Source of the DNA: Ophiosphaerella korrae
Lineage: Eukaryota > Ascomycota > Dothideomycetes > Pleosporales > Phaeosphaeriaceae
Direction of reading: 5' to 3'
DNA length: 26,559 bases
Assembly (NCBI GenBank): GCA_028456385.1
Contig: JALNQF010000492.1
Coordinates: forward strand, 1 to 26,559
Made by a program: the position numbers and the translations under genes. Below the pieces are notes generated by a model. The model saw only the letters and a list, made by a program, of their open reading frames with translations, was not told the DNA's origin and made no database searches. This document shows positions 9,735 through 20,150 of this stretch, one piece after another (within the stretch, counting starts at the first letter, position 1; each line of letters opens with the position of its first letter).

Positions 9735-11072
9735 TATGAGGCTATGGTACAAAAGACGCAGATTTGATGAATCGAATCGACTTGATACTGATTGAGATAT
9801 TCAACTAGCAAAAGACTATTTGACCTTGGAGGATCAGTGGTAGCGAGCGCCTTCCGTCTTAAATGTTGATGTATTCTTCCGGGTACGAGGCCTAGAGTAT
9901 GCCAAAACTTTGAGTTAACACCCTTTCTAAAGTTTAAGCATACATACGAGCGGTTGGTACGGCCCGTGCTTGGAATTGATCCATTGGTGAAGAATGTATA
10001 AGTGATGGCAAAGATTAGCCACTCGATACCATCTACAGGCTTGACCCTCGTGCGGCAACGTGCACAGCGTCGGAGAGAGTTGCAAACCAGGCATGGTTTG
10101 TATGCGGACGATAATCAATCTGCCCGTCGATATTGGTTGTGGAAATATACACGGGATAGCCGAGAAATGTCGACAGCGGTTGATCCCAGTGACAAGTTAG
10201 ATGCTTAGATCATACTGCTCTAGAACGCGAGACTTCCTGGGGTAAAAGAAAACAATAGAGAAGCAATGGAGCCAAAAATAGGTTATCACTAGCATCGGTC
10301 TAGTATGATGAGCACGCAACGGGTTCGTAGGAGGTGAGCGTTATATATAATAGATTGGTAGAACGGGTCGAGGTCACGAACCAGCGAGTGACGGTTGATT
10401 GCGGTCTGGGCTTCTAGGGAGGCTTGACCATTCTAGCGAGCAGCGGGAACATCAAAGTTGCTAATCACTGCAAGGGTCACCTCGAACTCGCAAAGTGTCG
10501 CTGAGCGTTCGTATTGTTGATTAATTATCATATCGCTGATAGCCATTCAGTCGACAAAAGGTAGACATTGTGTTGAGTTGAAATAGACGGGGGAACATGT
10601 TGTGAAATGAGAATGATACATGGCTAGCTATTGTTAGCAGTCTTTGCCAGGCAATCTAATTAGCAAAAGTCGCCAGATGATGGATACGATGACAAGCAAA
10701 TACCGTTCACCTGGCTACCATCCCTAACGATGTGCAAAAACAGACTTTGACGGAGACTAGTTCGGCACAGTCGCCGGGAGACGGCTGAGTGATATTGCGC
10801 GGCATTTGGACAGGCCGACTTGACAGAAGTGGTAGCATGAGTGGATTCGAGGAAAAGCCGAAGGCGGCAAAAAGAGGAGAAAACTGAATATACGGTGCAC
10901 AAGTCCGCACCAGGCCTTTCATCTCGTTACTGTGGAGAATGGGCTCGGGTGGCCTGGGGCGGCGCAGCAAGACGGTGGTGGGGCAAGTTAATGGAGCTAA
11001 CCATGTGAAGATTAGCGTATGATCACATCGCCCGCCAAAGGTCGAAATCACGTGGCTTGTGGGCACAACGTT

Positions 11073-11094
11073 TCACGCTGTCACGCTGGCGTGA
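11073..11094. promoter_or_regulatory. TCACGC direct repeat plus inverted GCGTGA
   Basis: TCACGC at 11073-11078 and 11081-11086, then GCGTGA at 11089-11094, each separated by TG. The last two form a perfect 6-bp palindrome with a 2-bp spacer. GACGTC, a CRE-like core, follows a few bases later at about 11104. This looks like a dimeric factor site about 0.5 kb upstream of the dehydrogenase; the factor is unknown. Confidence 0.35.
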
Positions 11095-11478
11095 CACAAC
11101 GGCGACGTCGTTGCGATAAGAAGGTAGTCCATCAGCAAGCACAGCATCTAGTCAAGAGCATGATTTGTCAACCTCGGGTCAGGAATCACATTCACAGCAC
11201 GGATTCGCTCGGCCAACATCGGTGGCTCAACTCAGATTGGTGATCAAAGAGCGCTGGAACGCAACATGGTCACAGGCCCAACGGCAGTGGAGAACAGAGA
11301 GCTTGCTGGCAAAGAAACACGGTACTGTTGTGGCCCGCCATACTCTTCCAGGAAGATTTGTCATGGGCGTGTCGGTGGCTGGACGCTACTCGAGCCCCGC
11401 GATTCGATTCTCGCATTGAGGTGGGGTACATGGTATCAGCCAAGAAGCTGTGCCTAAGAAATACAACAATTGTACTTG

Positions 11479-11484
11479 CCGAGG
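11479..11484. promoter_or_regulatory. CCGAGG core upstream of aldehyde dehydrogenase
   Basis: CCGAGG is the reverse complement of the CCTCGG site upstream of PXA1 and lies about 122 bp before this gene's ATG. If it is a FarA/FarB-type site, the dehydrogenase may take part in fatty-aldehyde oxidation. The same hexamer also occurs inside coding exons in this window (for example 9121-9126), so chance is a real alternative. Confidence 0.35.
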
Positions 11485-11605
11485 ATAGGTTCCACTCGTT
11501 GGACGCGTAACGCAATGGCAAGAGTTTAAGAAGGCTCTTCCGCCCCGCTTCCCGCCGACCATTTTCCCTGATTCACAGTCATTTTTACTTCCCACTACCG
11601 CCATC

Positions 11606-13151
11606 ATGTCTCCAGGCAAAATTTCCACCCTCGATTTCGAAAAGTTCTACAACATTGTTGATGGCAAGCAACGCGGTTCCAACAAGGTCCATCGTGGCGT
11701 CAACCCCACGTCCGGCCAGGAACTCTGGGACGTCCCCATTGCTACTGAACAGGACTTGGACGACGCTGTTGCTGCCGCAAAGAAGGCCTTTCCTGCATGG
11801 AGAGACACCCCAATCGAGAAGAGGAAGGAGCTTCTCGGCAAACTCGCCGACCTCTTCTCACAACACACAGATGAGTTTACAACTCTGCTCTGCAAGGAGT
11901 CGGGAAAGCCGGTGCGCATCATCAACCTTTCACACTAACTTTCCTGCACTTGGCTAACCTCATGACAGAGAAAGTTTGCTGCCATCGAGGTCGGCGGCGT
12001 TGTTGGTTTTATTGGCCACCATTTATCCCTCAGTATCCCCTCTGAGAAGCTTGAGGATGACGAGAAGACTGTCTATACTGAGTACACGCCACTGGGTGTA
12101 TGCGGAGGTGAGTACAATACACGCAACGCGCCACTGCCAAGCTGATCCACTGCCAGCTATATGCCCCTGGAACTTCCCTCTAATCCTCAGTTGTGGAAAG
12201 ATCGCACCAGCTCTCTTGACCGGCAATACCGTCATAGTCAAACCCTCCCCTTTTACCCCTTATACTTCTCTCAAGTTTGCCGAGCTAGCACAGGAAATCC
12301 TTCCACCGGGTGTTATCCAGGTCGTCGGTGGTAACAACGACCTTGGTGCATCTATGTGCGCCCACCCCGGTATTGCCAAAATCACCTTTACTGGCTCCAT
12401 CGCCACAGGAAAAAAAGTCATGGAGACGGCTGCAAAGACCCTCAAGCGCGTCACGCTCGAGCTTGGCGGTAACGACGCGTCTATCATCCTTCCCGATGTC
12501 GATGTCAAAAAGGTTGCACCTGAGGTTGCCATGGGAGCTTTCCAGAATTCGGGACAAGTCTGTGTAGCAACCAAACGCATTTATATCCACGAATCTATCT
12601 ACAAGGAGTTTTTGCAGGAGATGGTCAACTTTACTAAAACTATCAAGGTTGGAAACCCCGACGATGGTGACAACCTGCTTGGTCCCGTCCAAAATCAAAT
12701 GCAGTACGAGCGTGTCAAGGGCTTCTTTGAGGACAGTAAGGCTAAGGGCTATAAATTCGCTGCTGGTGAGCCAGACGTATCAGCCTCCAAGGGCTACTTC
12801 ATTCAGCCCACCATCATCGATAATCCGCCCAATGATTCTCGAATTATCCAAGAAGAGCCTTTCGGCCCTATCGTGCCCACGCAGCCATGGTCTGACCTCG
12901 AGGAAGTCATTGCCCGCGCCAACAACACCAACACGGGTCTTGGTGCCTGTGTGTGGGGCAAAGATGTAGAGAAGGCCTCCAAGATTGCGCGAAGACTGGA
13001 AGCTGGCTCCGTATTTGTGAACTCATGGGAGAAGCCAACACCTCAGGCCATATTTGGCGGGCACAAAGAATCTGGCATTGGCGGTGAATGGGGCAATACT
13101 GGTCTTCTTGCTTATCTTAACCCTCATGTCATTCATGTCTACAAGTCTTGA
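11606..13151 (+). CDS. NAD(P)-dependent aldehyde dehydrogenase, three exons
   Basis: Oxidises an aldehyde to the carboxylic acid with NAD(P)+; the substrate cannot be read from sequence. Exons are 11606-11911, 11969-12107 and 12157-13151, giving 479 residues, the usual ALDH length. Intron 1 (57 bp, GTGCGC...GACAG) restores CKESGKPRKFAAIEVGG; intron 2 (49 bp, GTGAGT...GCCAG with a CTGAT branch-like motif) restores TPLGVCGAICPWNFP. Key residues are present and correctly spaced: Asn154 of PWNFP (oxyanion hole), Lys177 of VKPSPFTP (NAD ribose), Glu250 of LELGG (general base), Cys284 of GQVCVATKR (nucleophile, 34 residues after Glu250) and Glu382 of EPFGP. The C-terminal FGGHKESGIGGEWG is typical of the AldA-like subgroup. 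No targeting signal is evident, so it is probably cytosolic. The ATG follows a pyrimidine-rich leader (ccgccatcATG), usual for fungal starts. Confidence 0.94.
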
Positions 13152-13603
13152 AAGTTCTGGGTGCAGATGAAGCCGAAAATAAAATAATTGATAAATGGTA
13201 AACAGTAAAGCTGGTCCCCACAACAATTGGAATAATGCCATGATTTTACCATCGTGTGTGAGAACCAGACCTCATGTTCTCTTGGAGTACTTTGTTAGGC
13301 CAGACAAAGCTGCTTTACTATGTTGCGGATATTAAAAAGCGAAATACTTTAGCTGTGATCTGTGCCTGCTCTGTGATTATCTATCTCTGGCACGAAGAGT
13401 AGTTCAGCTTTCGAATAATGCTGTTCCTCGCAAAAGATACAAGGGATTGTTAATCATCCCTACCACCTAGTCTCCGCGCAGAAAGGATTCCTAGATCAAT
13501 TTAATACTAGACTACATCCACGTCTGACGAGGCCAGCGCTAACAAGCTCGCCTCACCAAAATCCCTAAAATAATTGTGGAAGTAGGGAAGTAGCCTAAGC
13601 TGG
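13152..13603. other. ALDH 3' flank, no gene seen
   Basis: About 450 bp of moderately AT-rich DNA between the dehydrogenase stop and the first transposon remnant. It contains an AATAAA-like context (aaaataaaataatt, near 13178-13190) that could serve 3'-end formation. Nothing else can be supported. Confidence 0.5.
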
Positions 13604-13637
13604 CACCGGGGGAGTTAAGCCACCGGGGGAGTTAGGC
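13604..13637. repeat. Tandem 17-bp repeat at a transposon terminus
   Basis: Two adjacent units starting CACCGGGGGAGTTA (13604-13620 and 13621-13637) differ at one of 17 positions. A third partial CACC follows. They look like a terminal inverted-repeat end of the DNA transposon remnant to the right, duplicated in tandem. The element's other end is not present. Confidence 0.6.
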
Positions 13638-13816
13638 CACCCTACCAAATTCAATTGATCAGCTTCAACGCGCAATATCTCCACAACGCCAATTTGAATT
13701 CAGTTAAGGTTAAGTACAGCCTGCTTCATATGTGTAGCCGCTTTAGAGATAGACTTGTTAGCCTTATTTACTGCCTTCTTCATAGCCTTCTCTGCCTTTG
13801 TCATCGCTGCCTAGTC
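13604..13816 (-). pseudogene. Remnant end of a DNA transposon with a Lys-rich transposase tail
   Basis: On the minus strand a frame closes with a TGA at 13702-13700 after an Ala/Lys-rich helix (from 13804: MTKAEKAMKKAVNKANKS), resembling the basic C-terminal tail of Fot1/pogo-type transposases. A TAG in the same frame just upstream of that Met fits a RIP-type CAG-to-TAG change. The rest of the transposase is missing, because the LTR starting at 13817 directly abuts it. Family assignment is tentative: only about 35 residues are visible. Confidence 0.45.
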
Positions 13817-14260
13817 TGTAACGGGGTCACTAGGGTCGACTTCCTAATGACCTTGGGGTTGTTGGTGGATTGGGAGTTGATGGCCAAAGTTCGTGTTGTG
13901 ATCAGCAATGACTATGAACAATAGTTGATTTGTGTGTGCAATGTCAAGTATTGGCGTTCTGGGTTAGAGATTAGATTGCCGATGCCATCTTAATGATGCG
14001 CATCACTACTGACTATATACCTATGTTTCTTGGCTGGCTTCGTGCTTCGCATTTGCTAAGATCGTAAATCGTAAAGTCGTTACATGCTTGGCTTCGTGCT
14101 TTGTGTTTGCTAAGATTGCGAATCGCGAAGTTGTTACGTGTCCCTATTATAGTTAGTGTCCTAATCAAGTTTGTTACCCTATAGGTTGTACGTACTTTTG
14201 TTATCTATAGTAGGGCTAATTAGCTTAAGTTAGTCTTCTCTTGTTATAACTATAATACTA
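13817..14260 (-). repeat. LTR of element A, nearly free of RIP on its left part
   Basis: About 444 bp, aligned with LTRs at 17342-17568, 17569-18012 and (inverted) 19715-20150. Shared blocks include GTATTGGCGTTCTGGGTTAG and the CTTGGCTGGCTTCGTGCTT block. The left about 330 bp keep normal GC, while the same positions in the other copies carry C-to-T and G-to-A changes. Direct internal repetition (GGCTTCGTGCTT at about 14036 and 14092) is visible. Confidence 0.85.
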
Positions 14261-15000
14261 TTCCCCTCTCTAGGTAGGTTCTTGTTTTCTTATCCTAGGC
14301 CTAAGGTTATTAGTCTAGTTTCTTTATTTATTTCTAGTTCCTTATTATTCTCTATATCTTCTTACTCTAATTATAATAAACTTCTTCTTATTACTCGTGT
14401 TACTTGTAATAGAGTTAAAATATTTCCTTGCGCCTATTATACTTAATTAAAGCTTACTTATCTTATATCTTTAAAAGATAGTAAGTATTATAGTAAGTAT
14501 ATTCTTACTAATATTTAATACAAGTATACTCTTTCTAGTATTTCTCTTATAGAGTATAAGTGTTTAATTTCTATATAGTCTCTTTTTACTAAATTATATA
14601 GAGTAAGCTATTAACTAGGCTTAAGAGATACTATTATTATAGCTTATAGAAGCTAAAGCTAAGTATAAGCTAACTCTTTATAAGCTAGTAAATCTTTATT
14701 CTTATATTAAGTATCTTTATAAACTAAAGGCTTATAATAACGCTAAATTATCTAAATAGTCTTATACTTTAGAGGCTAAGATAGACTTTAAGGACGCTAT
14801 AGAGGCTACTCTAGCTCCTATTATATTAGACGTTCTTAGCGTCCCTCTATTTATTATTAGTAGTACTAGTTTTCTTAATTTACTACTAGGCGTTTTAGAA
14901 GGTTTTAATTTTAGAACTTTTCTAGTTTCTTAAAGTAGTTAAAGTTATCTTCTAGTTTCTATATATCTTTTTATAGTTATCTTTTCTTATCTATTCTTAT

Positions 15001-15063
15001 CTATTTTACTAAGTAGTAGTTCCTACTATTATAGAACTAATATTCTAGGATTTCTTTAACTTT
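15001..15063 (-). pseudogene. Chromodomain remnant of element A
   Basis: The minus-strand frame reads KVKEILEY, stop, FYNSRNYYLVK, stop. This follows the chromodomain pattern VKEILDSR...YLVKWKG seen at the integrase C-terminus of fungal chromoviruses. The stops sit where Arg or Trp codons are expected. Element B has the same segment at about 18750-18815. Chromodomains guide integration to heterochromatin, which would fit the nested pile. Confidence 0.6.
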
Positions 15064-17049
15064 TTATTCTTCTTATTCTTTATACGTATCTACTTTATAT
15101 ACTAGTAGTTCTATATTTTATAGTACTATCTTAAGTAGTGCTATATAAAAAGTTAAGTATATCTTTATCTTATTTAGTAGCTTTAGTTTAAATATAACTA
15201 GTATAACTTTTTTCTTAATTTTATATAGTCTTATCTTAACGTAGTCTAGTTTTAAACTTAGTTATTTACTCTTAATATTTTTTTATACTAACTATACTTT
15301 TTCTCTCTTTCTAAATTAAATTCTTTCCTAGTATTTTCTATTATAATATCTTACTATCTAATTATATAGAAACTCTACGTCCTATCTTAGTTAGTTATAT
15401 ATTTCTTTAAGTTTATTAGTAAGGTTTTTTTTTTAGAGACTAAGATTCTTTAGATCTTAGTATTTAATATATATTAGGGTTAAATCTATAGTTTATAAAG
15501 AAAAGTAATACTCTTATTACTATATTCTTTATACTATTATATACTAACTATACTATAGGTAGTAGCTATACCTAGTTATTCTAGTTATAGTTAAAGTAAT
15601 ATCTTAAGTACTATTCTACTATCTAATTTATTTATTTAGATTATTTATCTATTTATAGGTAGTACGCTATTAATATTATATAATTAATTCCTATTTACAC
15701 TATTATTATTTTCTATAGTTTTAATATAAATCTTATATTTCTATCTATAATAATTTTATCTAGTAGTCTATATTAACTAATTATAGTTCCTAGAACCTAA
15801 TATATAGTAACTTCTATCCTACTTTTTTCTTTATATAGTCTAAAGTATAAGTACTTTATAAGTTTATTTACTATTATTAGGATTTTATTATACTTAACTT
15901 CTAATATTAGGTCCTTTAACTTAAGTAGCTTTATAATAAAGTCTATTATAATAACTCTCTATAGTTATTTTAGTACTTTTACTAGTTATAGTATTCTATA
16001 TAGTTTTATAGTACTTCTATTACTAGTTATCTTACTTTTAGGATATAATAATCTTATAGTAGTCTATTTAGAGTTTTATTAATACTTTAGTATCTATATA
16101 CTAGTACTTTATAGAATTATTATATAAATTCTCTTTAGATCTTTCTTAGAATATATTTTCTTCTATAGGCTTATACTAATCTTTTTTAGATTTCTAGTTT
16201 TTCTATTTCTTTAGATACTTCTTACGTTATTTTCTAAATCTATTTATCTAGCTTACTATTCTTTCTTTTAAGTATTATAGCTATTTTAAGTATATTTAGG
16301 ACTAGATATCCTTTTTTATTCTTAACTAAAACTATACTAGTAGTATTTACTTCTTCTTATAAGTCTAGTCTTCTACTAAAAGTATCTATAAATTAGTTAG
16401 CTTTTTTTTATATATATATAATTTCTAAGTTAAATATTAATAAGAATTCCTACTATCTTATATAGTATTATAATAAGTTCTTATTTATTATAAATTTTAT
16501 AAGATTCTTATAGTCTATATAGACTTTTATTTAGTACTTTACTCTTTATAGGTATACTCTCTATTACTTAAATACTTTATAAATTACTAGTATCTCTATA
16601 TTATAGATTAAGTAATTAAGCTTAGCTAGCTTTATTTTCTTAGAGAAGTATTTAACTAAGTATTCTTATTTAGTCTTTAGGTCTTCTTATATTAGTACTA
16701 TTCTATAGACTAAGTTAGATACGTCTATTTTTACTATTACTAGTAAGTCTAAGTTATATATTCTAATAACTAGATTTTTTATAAACGTCTTTTTAATTTT
16801 ATTAAATACCTTATTATATTCTTTTATCTATTTAAATAGTATATCTTTCTTTATAAGTCTTATTATAAGTTCTATTTTTTTAGACTATCTTACTATTAAC
16901 TTTCTATAAAAGTTTACTAGCTTATAAAATTATTATACTTCTTTTAGGTTTTTTAGTATTAGCTATTTATTAATTAACTTAATTTTTTCTAGATTAATCT
17001 TTATTTTTCCTAGTTTAATAATAAATCTAAAGAAGTCTATTTCCTTTAT

Positions 17050-17330
17050 ATAGAATTTATACTTTCTTATTTTAAAAAATAGTTTATTTTCTACTAGTCT
17101 TTTTAGTACTTTATATACGTATTATATATATTCTTTTTCTATTTCTAAGAATATAACAATATTATCTAGGTATATAAATATAAATACGTCTAAGTACTTT
17201 CTTAGTACTATATTAATTTTTTCTTAAAATACTACTAGTGCGTTTATTAGTCTAAAGAGTATAACTAAGTATTTATATAGTCTATATTACGTTCTAAATA
17301 CTATTTTCTATTTATTACTTTCTTTAATTC
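17050..17330 (-). pseudogene. Reverse transcriptase fragment of element A
   Basis: On the minus strand the conserved RT core is readable through stops: IVFRT-like block, YKYLVI, INALVVF and YLDNIVIFLEI. The second catalytic Asp of YLDD is Asn, and several Gln/Arg/Trp codons are TAA or TAG. It matches the RT of element C (22981-23300) nearly residue for residue. Confidence 0.8.
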
Positions 17331-17341
17331 TAATTTAATAG

Positions 17342-17568
17342 TGTAATAGGGTTACTAGAGTTAATTTCCTAATAACTCTTAAGTTATTAGTAGATTGCGA
17401 GGTAATAGTAAAAGCTTAAGTAGTAACTAGTAATAACTATAAATAATAGATAATTTATATATACAATGTTAAGTATTAGCGTTCTAGGTTAGAGATTAGA
17501 TTACTAATACTATCTTAATAATACGTATTACTACTAACTATATACCTATATTTTTTAGCTAGCTTTAT
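17342..17568 (-). mobile_element. LTR fragment X, truncated by the next LTR
   Basis: 227 bp matching LTR A positions 13817-14043. It starts TGTAATAGGGTTACTAG at 17342, directly against element A's RT, and stops in the middle of the LTR (tagctagcttta) where a second LTR begins at 17569. I read it as the 3' LTR end of another family member that inserted in A's RT and was then hit by element B. Base changes relative to LTR A are almost all C-to-T and G-to-A. Confidence 0.75.
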
Positions 17569-18012
17569 TGTAACAGGTGCACTAGGGTTAACTTCCTAAT
17601 AACTACTAGGTTATTAGTAGATTATAAAGTAATAACAAAAGCTTATATTATAATTAGTAATAACTATAAATAATAGTTAATTTATGTGTATAATATTAAG
17701 TATTAGCGTTCTAGGTTAGAGATTAGATTACTAATACTATCCTAATAATATATATTACTACTAACTATATACCTATATTTCTTAGCTAGCTTTATACTTC
17801 GTATTTACTAAGATTGTAAATTATTTATCTATTACGTACTTAGCTTTATACTTTATATTTACTAAGATTATAAATTATAAATCTATTATATATCTCTATT
17901 ATAGTTAGTTTTCTAATTAAGTTTATTACCCTATAGATTATACGTACTATTATTATCTAGAGTAGAGCTAATTAGCTTAAGTTAGTTTTCTCTTATTATA
18001 ACTATAATACTA
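17569..18012 (-). repeat. LTR of element B
   Basis: About 444 bp, the same length as LTR A, with conserved blocks such as GTATTAGCGTTCTAGGTTAG (LTR A has GTATTGGCGTTCTGGGTTAG) and cgtacta. G-to-A and C-to-T differences dominate. Confidence 0.8.
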
Positions 18013-19714
18013 TTTCTCCCTTTAAGTAAGTTCTTATTTTCTTATCTTAAGCTTAAAGTTATTAGTCTAGTTTCTTTATTTATTTCTAGTTCTTTATTAT
18101 TCTCTATATCTTCTTATTCTAATTATAATAAACTTCTTCTTATTACTTACGTTACTTATAATAGAGTTAAAATATTTCTTTACGCCTATTATACTTAATT
18201 AAAGCTTACTTATCTTATATCTTTAAAAGATAGTAAGTATTATAATAAGTGTATTCTTACTAATATTTAATATAAATATACTTTTTCTAGTATTTCTCTT
18301 ATAAAGTATAAGTATTTAATTTCTATATAGTCTCTTTTTACTAAATTATATAGGGTAAGCTATTAACTAAGCTTAAGAGATACTATTATTATAGCTTATA
18401 GAGGCTAAGGCTAAGTATAAGCTAACTTTTTATAAGCTAGTAAATCTTTATTCTTATATTAAGCGTCTTTGTAAAATAAAAGCTTATAATAACGCTAAAT
18501 TATCTAAATAGTCTTATACCTTAGAAGCTAAGATAGACTTTAAGGATACTATAGAGGCTACTCTAGCTCCTATTATATTAGACGTTCCTAGCGTCTCTCT
18601 ATTTACTATTAGTAGTACTAGTTTTCTTAGTTTACTACTAGGCATTCTAGAGGATTTTAATTTTAGAACTCTTCTAGTTTCTTAAAGTAGTTAAGATTAT
18701 CTTCTAGTTCCTATATTTTTTCTTATAGTTATCCTTTTTTATTTATACCTATCTATTTTATTAAGTAGTAGTTTCTTCTATTATAGAACTAGTATTATAA
18801 AATTTCTTTAACTTTCTATTCTTTTTATTTTCTATACGTATCTACTTTATATACTAGTAGTTCTATATTCTATAGTACTATCTCTAGTAGTGCTATATAA
18901 AAGGTTAGGTGTATCTTTAGTTTATCTAGTAGCTTTAGTTTAAATATAACTAGTATAACTTTTCTTTTAATTTTATATAGTTCTATTTTAACGTAGTCTA
19001 GTTTTAAACTTAGTTATTTACTTTTAATATTCCTTTATACTAACTATACTTTTTCTCCTTCTATAAATTAGGGTCTCTCTTAGTATTTTTTATTATAGTA
19101 CTTTACTATTTAATTATATAGGAATTCTACGTCCTATTTTAGTTAATTATATATATCTCTAAGTCTATTAGTAAGGTTTTCTCTTCTTAAAGACTAAGAT
19201 ACTTTTTATCTTAGTATTTAATATATACTAGAGTTAAATCTATAGTTTATAAAAAAAGGTAATACTCTTATTACTATATTCTTTACACTATTATATACTA
19301 GTTACACTATAAGTAGTAATTATACCTAATTATTCTAGTTATAGTTAAAGTAGTATCTTAAATATTATTCTATTATTTAATTTATTTATTCTAATTATTT
19401 ATCTATTTATAGGTAGTATACTATAGATATTATATATTTAACTCCTAACTACGCTATTATTATTCCTTATAGTTTTAATATAAATCTTATATCTCTATCT
19501 ATAATTATCTTATCTAGTAGTTTATATTAACTAATTATAGTTCCTAGAACCTAGTATATAGTAACTTCTATCCTACTTTTCTCTTTATATAGTCTAAAGT
19601 ATAAGTACTTTATAAGTTTATCTACTATTATTAAGATTCTATTATACTTAACTTCTAATATAAGATCTTTAGACTTTAGTAGTTTTATAATAAAGTCTAT
19701 TATAATAACTTTCT
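17569..19714 (-). mobile_element. Gypsy-type LTR retrotransposon B, RIP-degraded, interrupted by element C
   Basis: LTR 17569 to about 18012 (TGTAACAGGTGCACTAG start), then an internal region 18013-19714 that repeats 14261 to about 15963 of element A with a constant offset of about 3752 bp. It covers only the 3' internal part: post-integrase region, chromodomain and integrase C-terminus, on the minus strand. The match to A ends at about 19713 inside tataataact, where element C's LTR starts. The rest of B is expected beyond C, outside the window. Confidence 0.82.
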
Positions 19715-20150
19715 TGTTATAATAGTAATAAGAGAAATATAGATAGAACTAATTAGCCCTATAACTAAAGGATTAAGTTCTTATAAATACAAAGAATATA
19801 AACTTAATTAGGAAACTATATATAATTAGGATACCTAGAGTAATCTATAATCTATAGACTCTTAGCGTTAATAGATTATAGATTAAGGTAATCTATAATC
19901 TATTGTTCTTAGTAGTAATAGATTAATAGATTAGGACAAGTATATAGTTAGTAGCGATGCGCATTATTAAGATAGTATTAGTAATTTAATTATTAACTAC
20001 GAGCGATAATACAAAGATAGTTATAAAATATCTTCTATTATTTATAGCCTATTATAGATTACTATACAAGCTTTTGTTATTACCTTATAATCTACTAATA
20101 CCTATCTAGGCTATTAGGAAGTCGACCCTAGAGAGCTAGTAATACCTTAC
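19715..20150 (+). repeat. 5' LTR of element C (inverted relative to LTRs A, X and B)
   Basis: Starts TGTTATAATAG and ends near aataccttac (20150). Its reverse complement follows LTR A, including the block around CCATCTTAATGATGCGCATC. It also carries a local repeat, taatctataatctata at 19850-19865 and again at 19888-19903, not seen in LTR A. Confidence 0.75.

Larger units (their letters stand above)
9735..11605. other. Divergent intergenic region between DUF4360 and aldehyde dehydrogenase genes
   Basis: 1.87 kb serving as the upstream region of both flanking genes, which point away from each other. Visible items are a TATATATAA run at about 10342-10350, an inverted repeat CAAACC-AGGCAT-GGTTTG at 10083-10100, a TCACGC/GCGTGA cluster at 11073-11094, and CCGAGG at 11479-11484. 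Several open frames of 60-119 codons on both strands look like chance: no family match, poor start context and no coding-like composition. A lineage-specific small gene cannot be excluded. No tRNA was recognised. Confidence 0.55.
13817..17341 (-). mobile_element. Gypsy-type chromoviral LTR retrotransposon A, RIP-degraded, truncated in RT
   Basis: The element reads on the minus strand. Its 3' LTR is 13817 to about 14260, starting TGTAAC in plus-strand view. The internal region shows, from left to right on the plus strand, a chromodomain remnant (minus-strand frame in 15001-15063, with KVKEILEY and NYYLVK followed by TAG where Trp is expected), integrase and RNase H, and reverse transcriptase at about 17050-17330 (VFRT-like block, YLDN in place of YLDD). 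The RT is cut at 17341 by another LTR end, so gag, protease and the RT N-terminus are absent here. CA and TG are nearly gone: in 15001-15360 I count no CA and one TG. Confidence 0.85.

Noticed and set aside
10707..11066. 119-codon minus-strand frame as a gene
   Set aside because: Pro/Leu-rich composition typical of chance frames, no domain and no splice or promoter support.
11391..11420. tRNA-like T-arm (GATTCGATTCTC) upstream of the dehydrogenase
   Set aside because: No acceptor stem, D-arm or anticodon arm can be folded around it.
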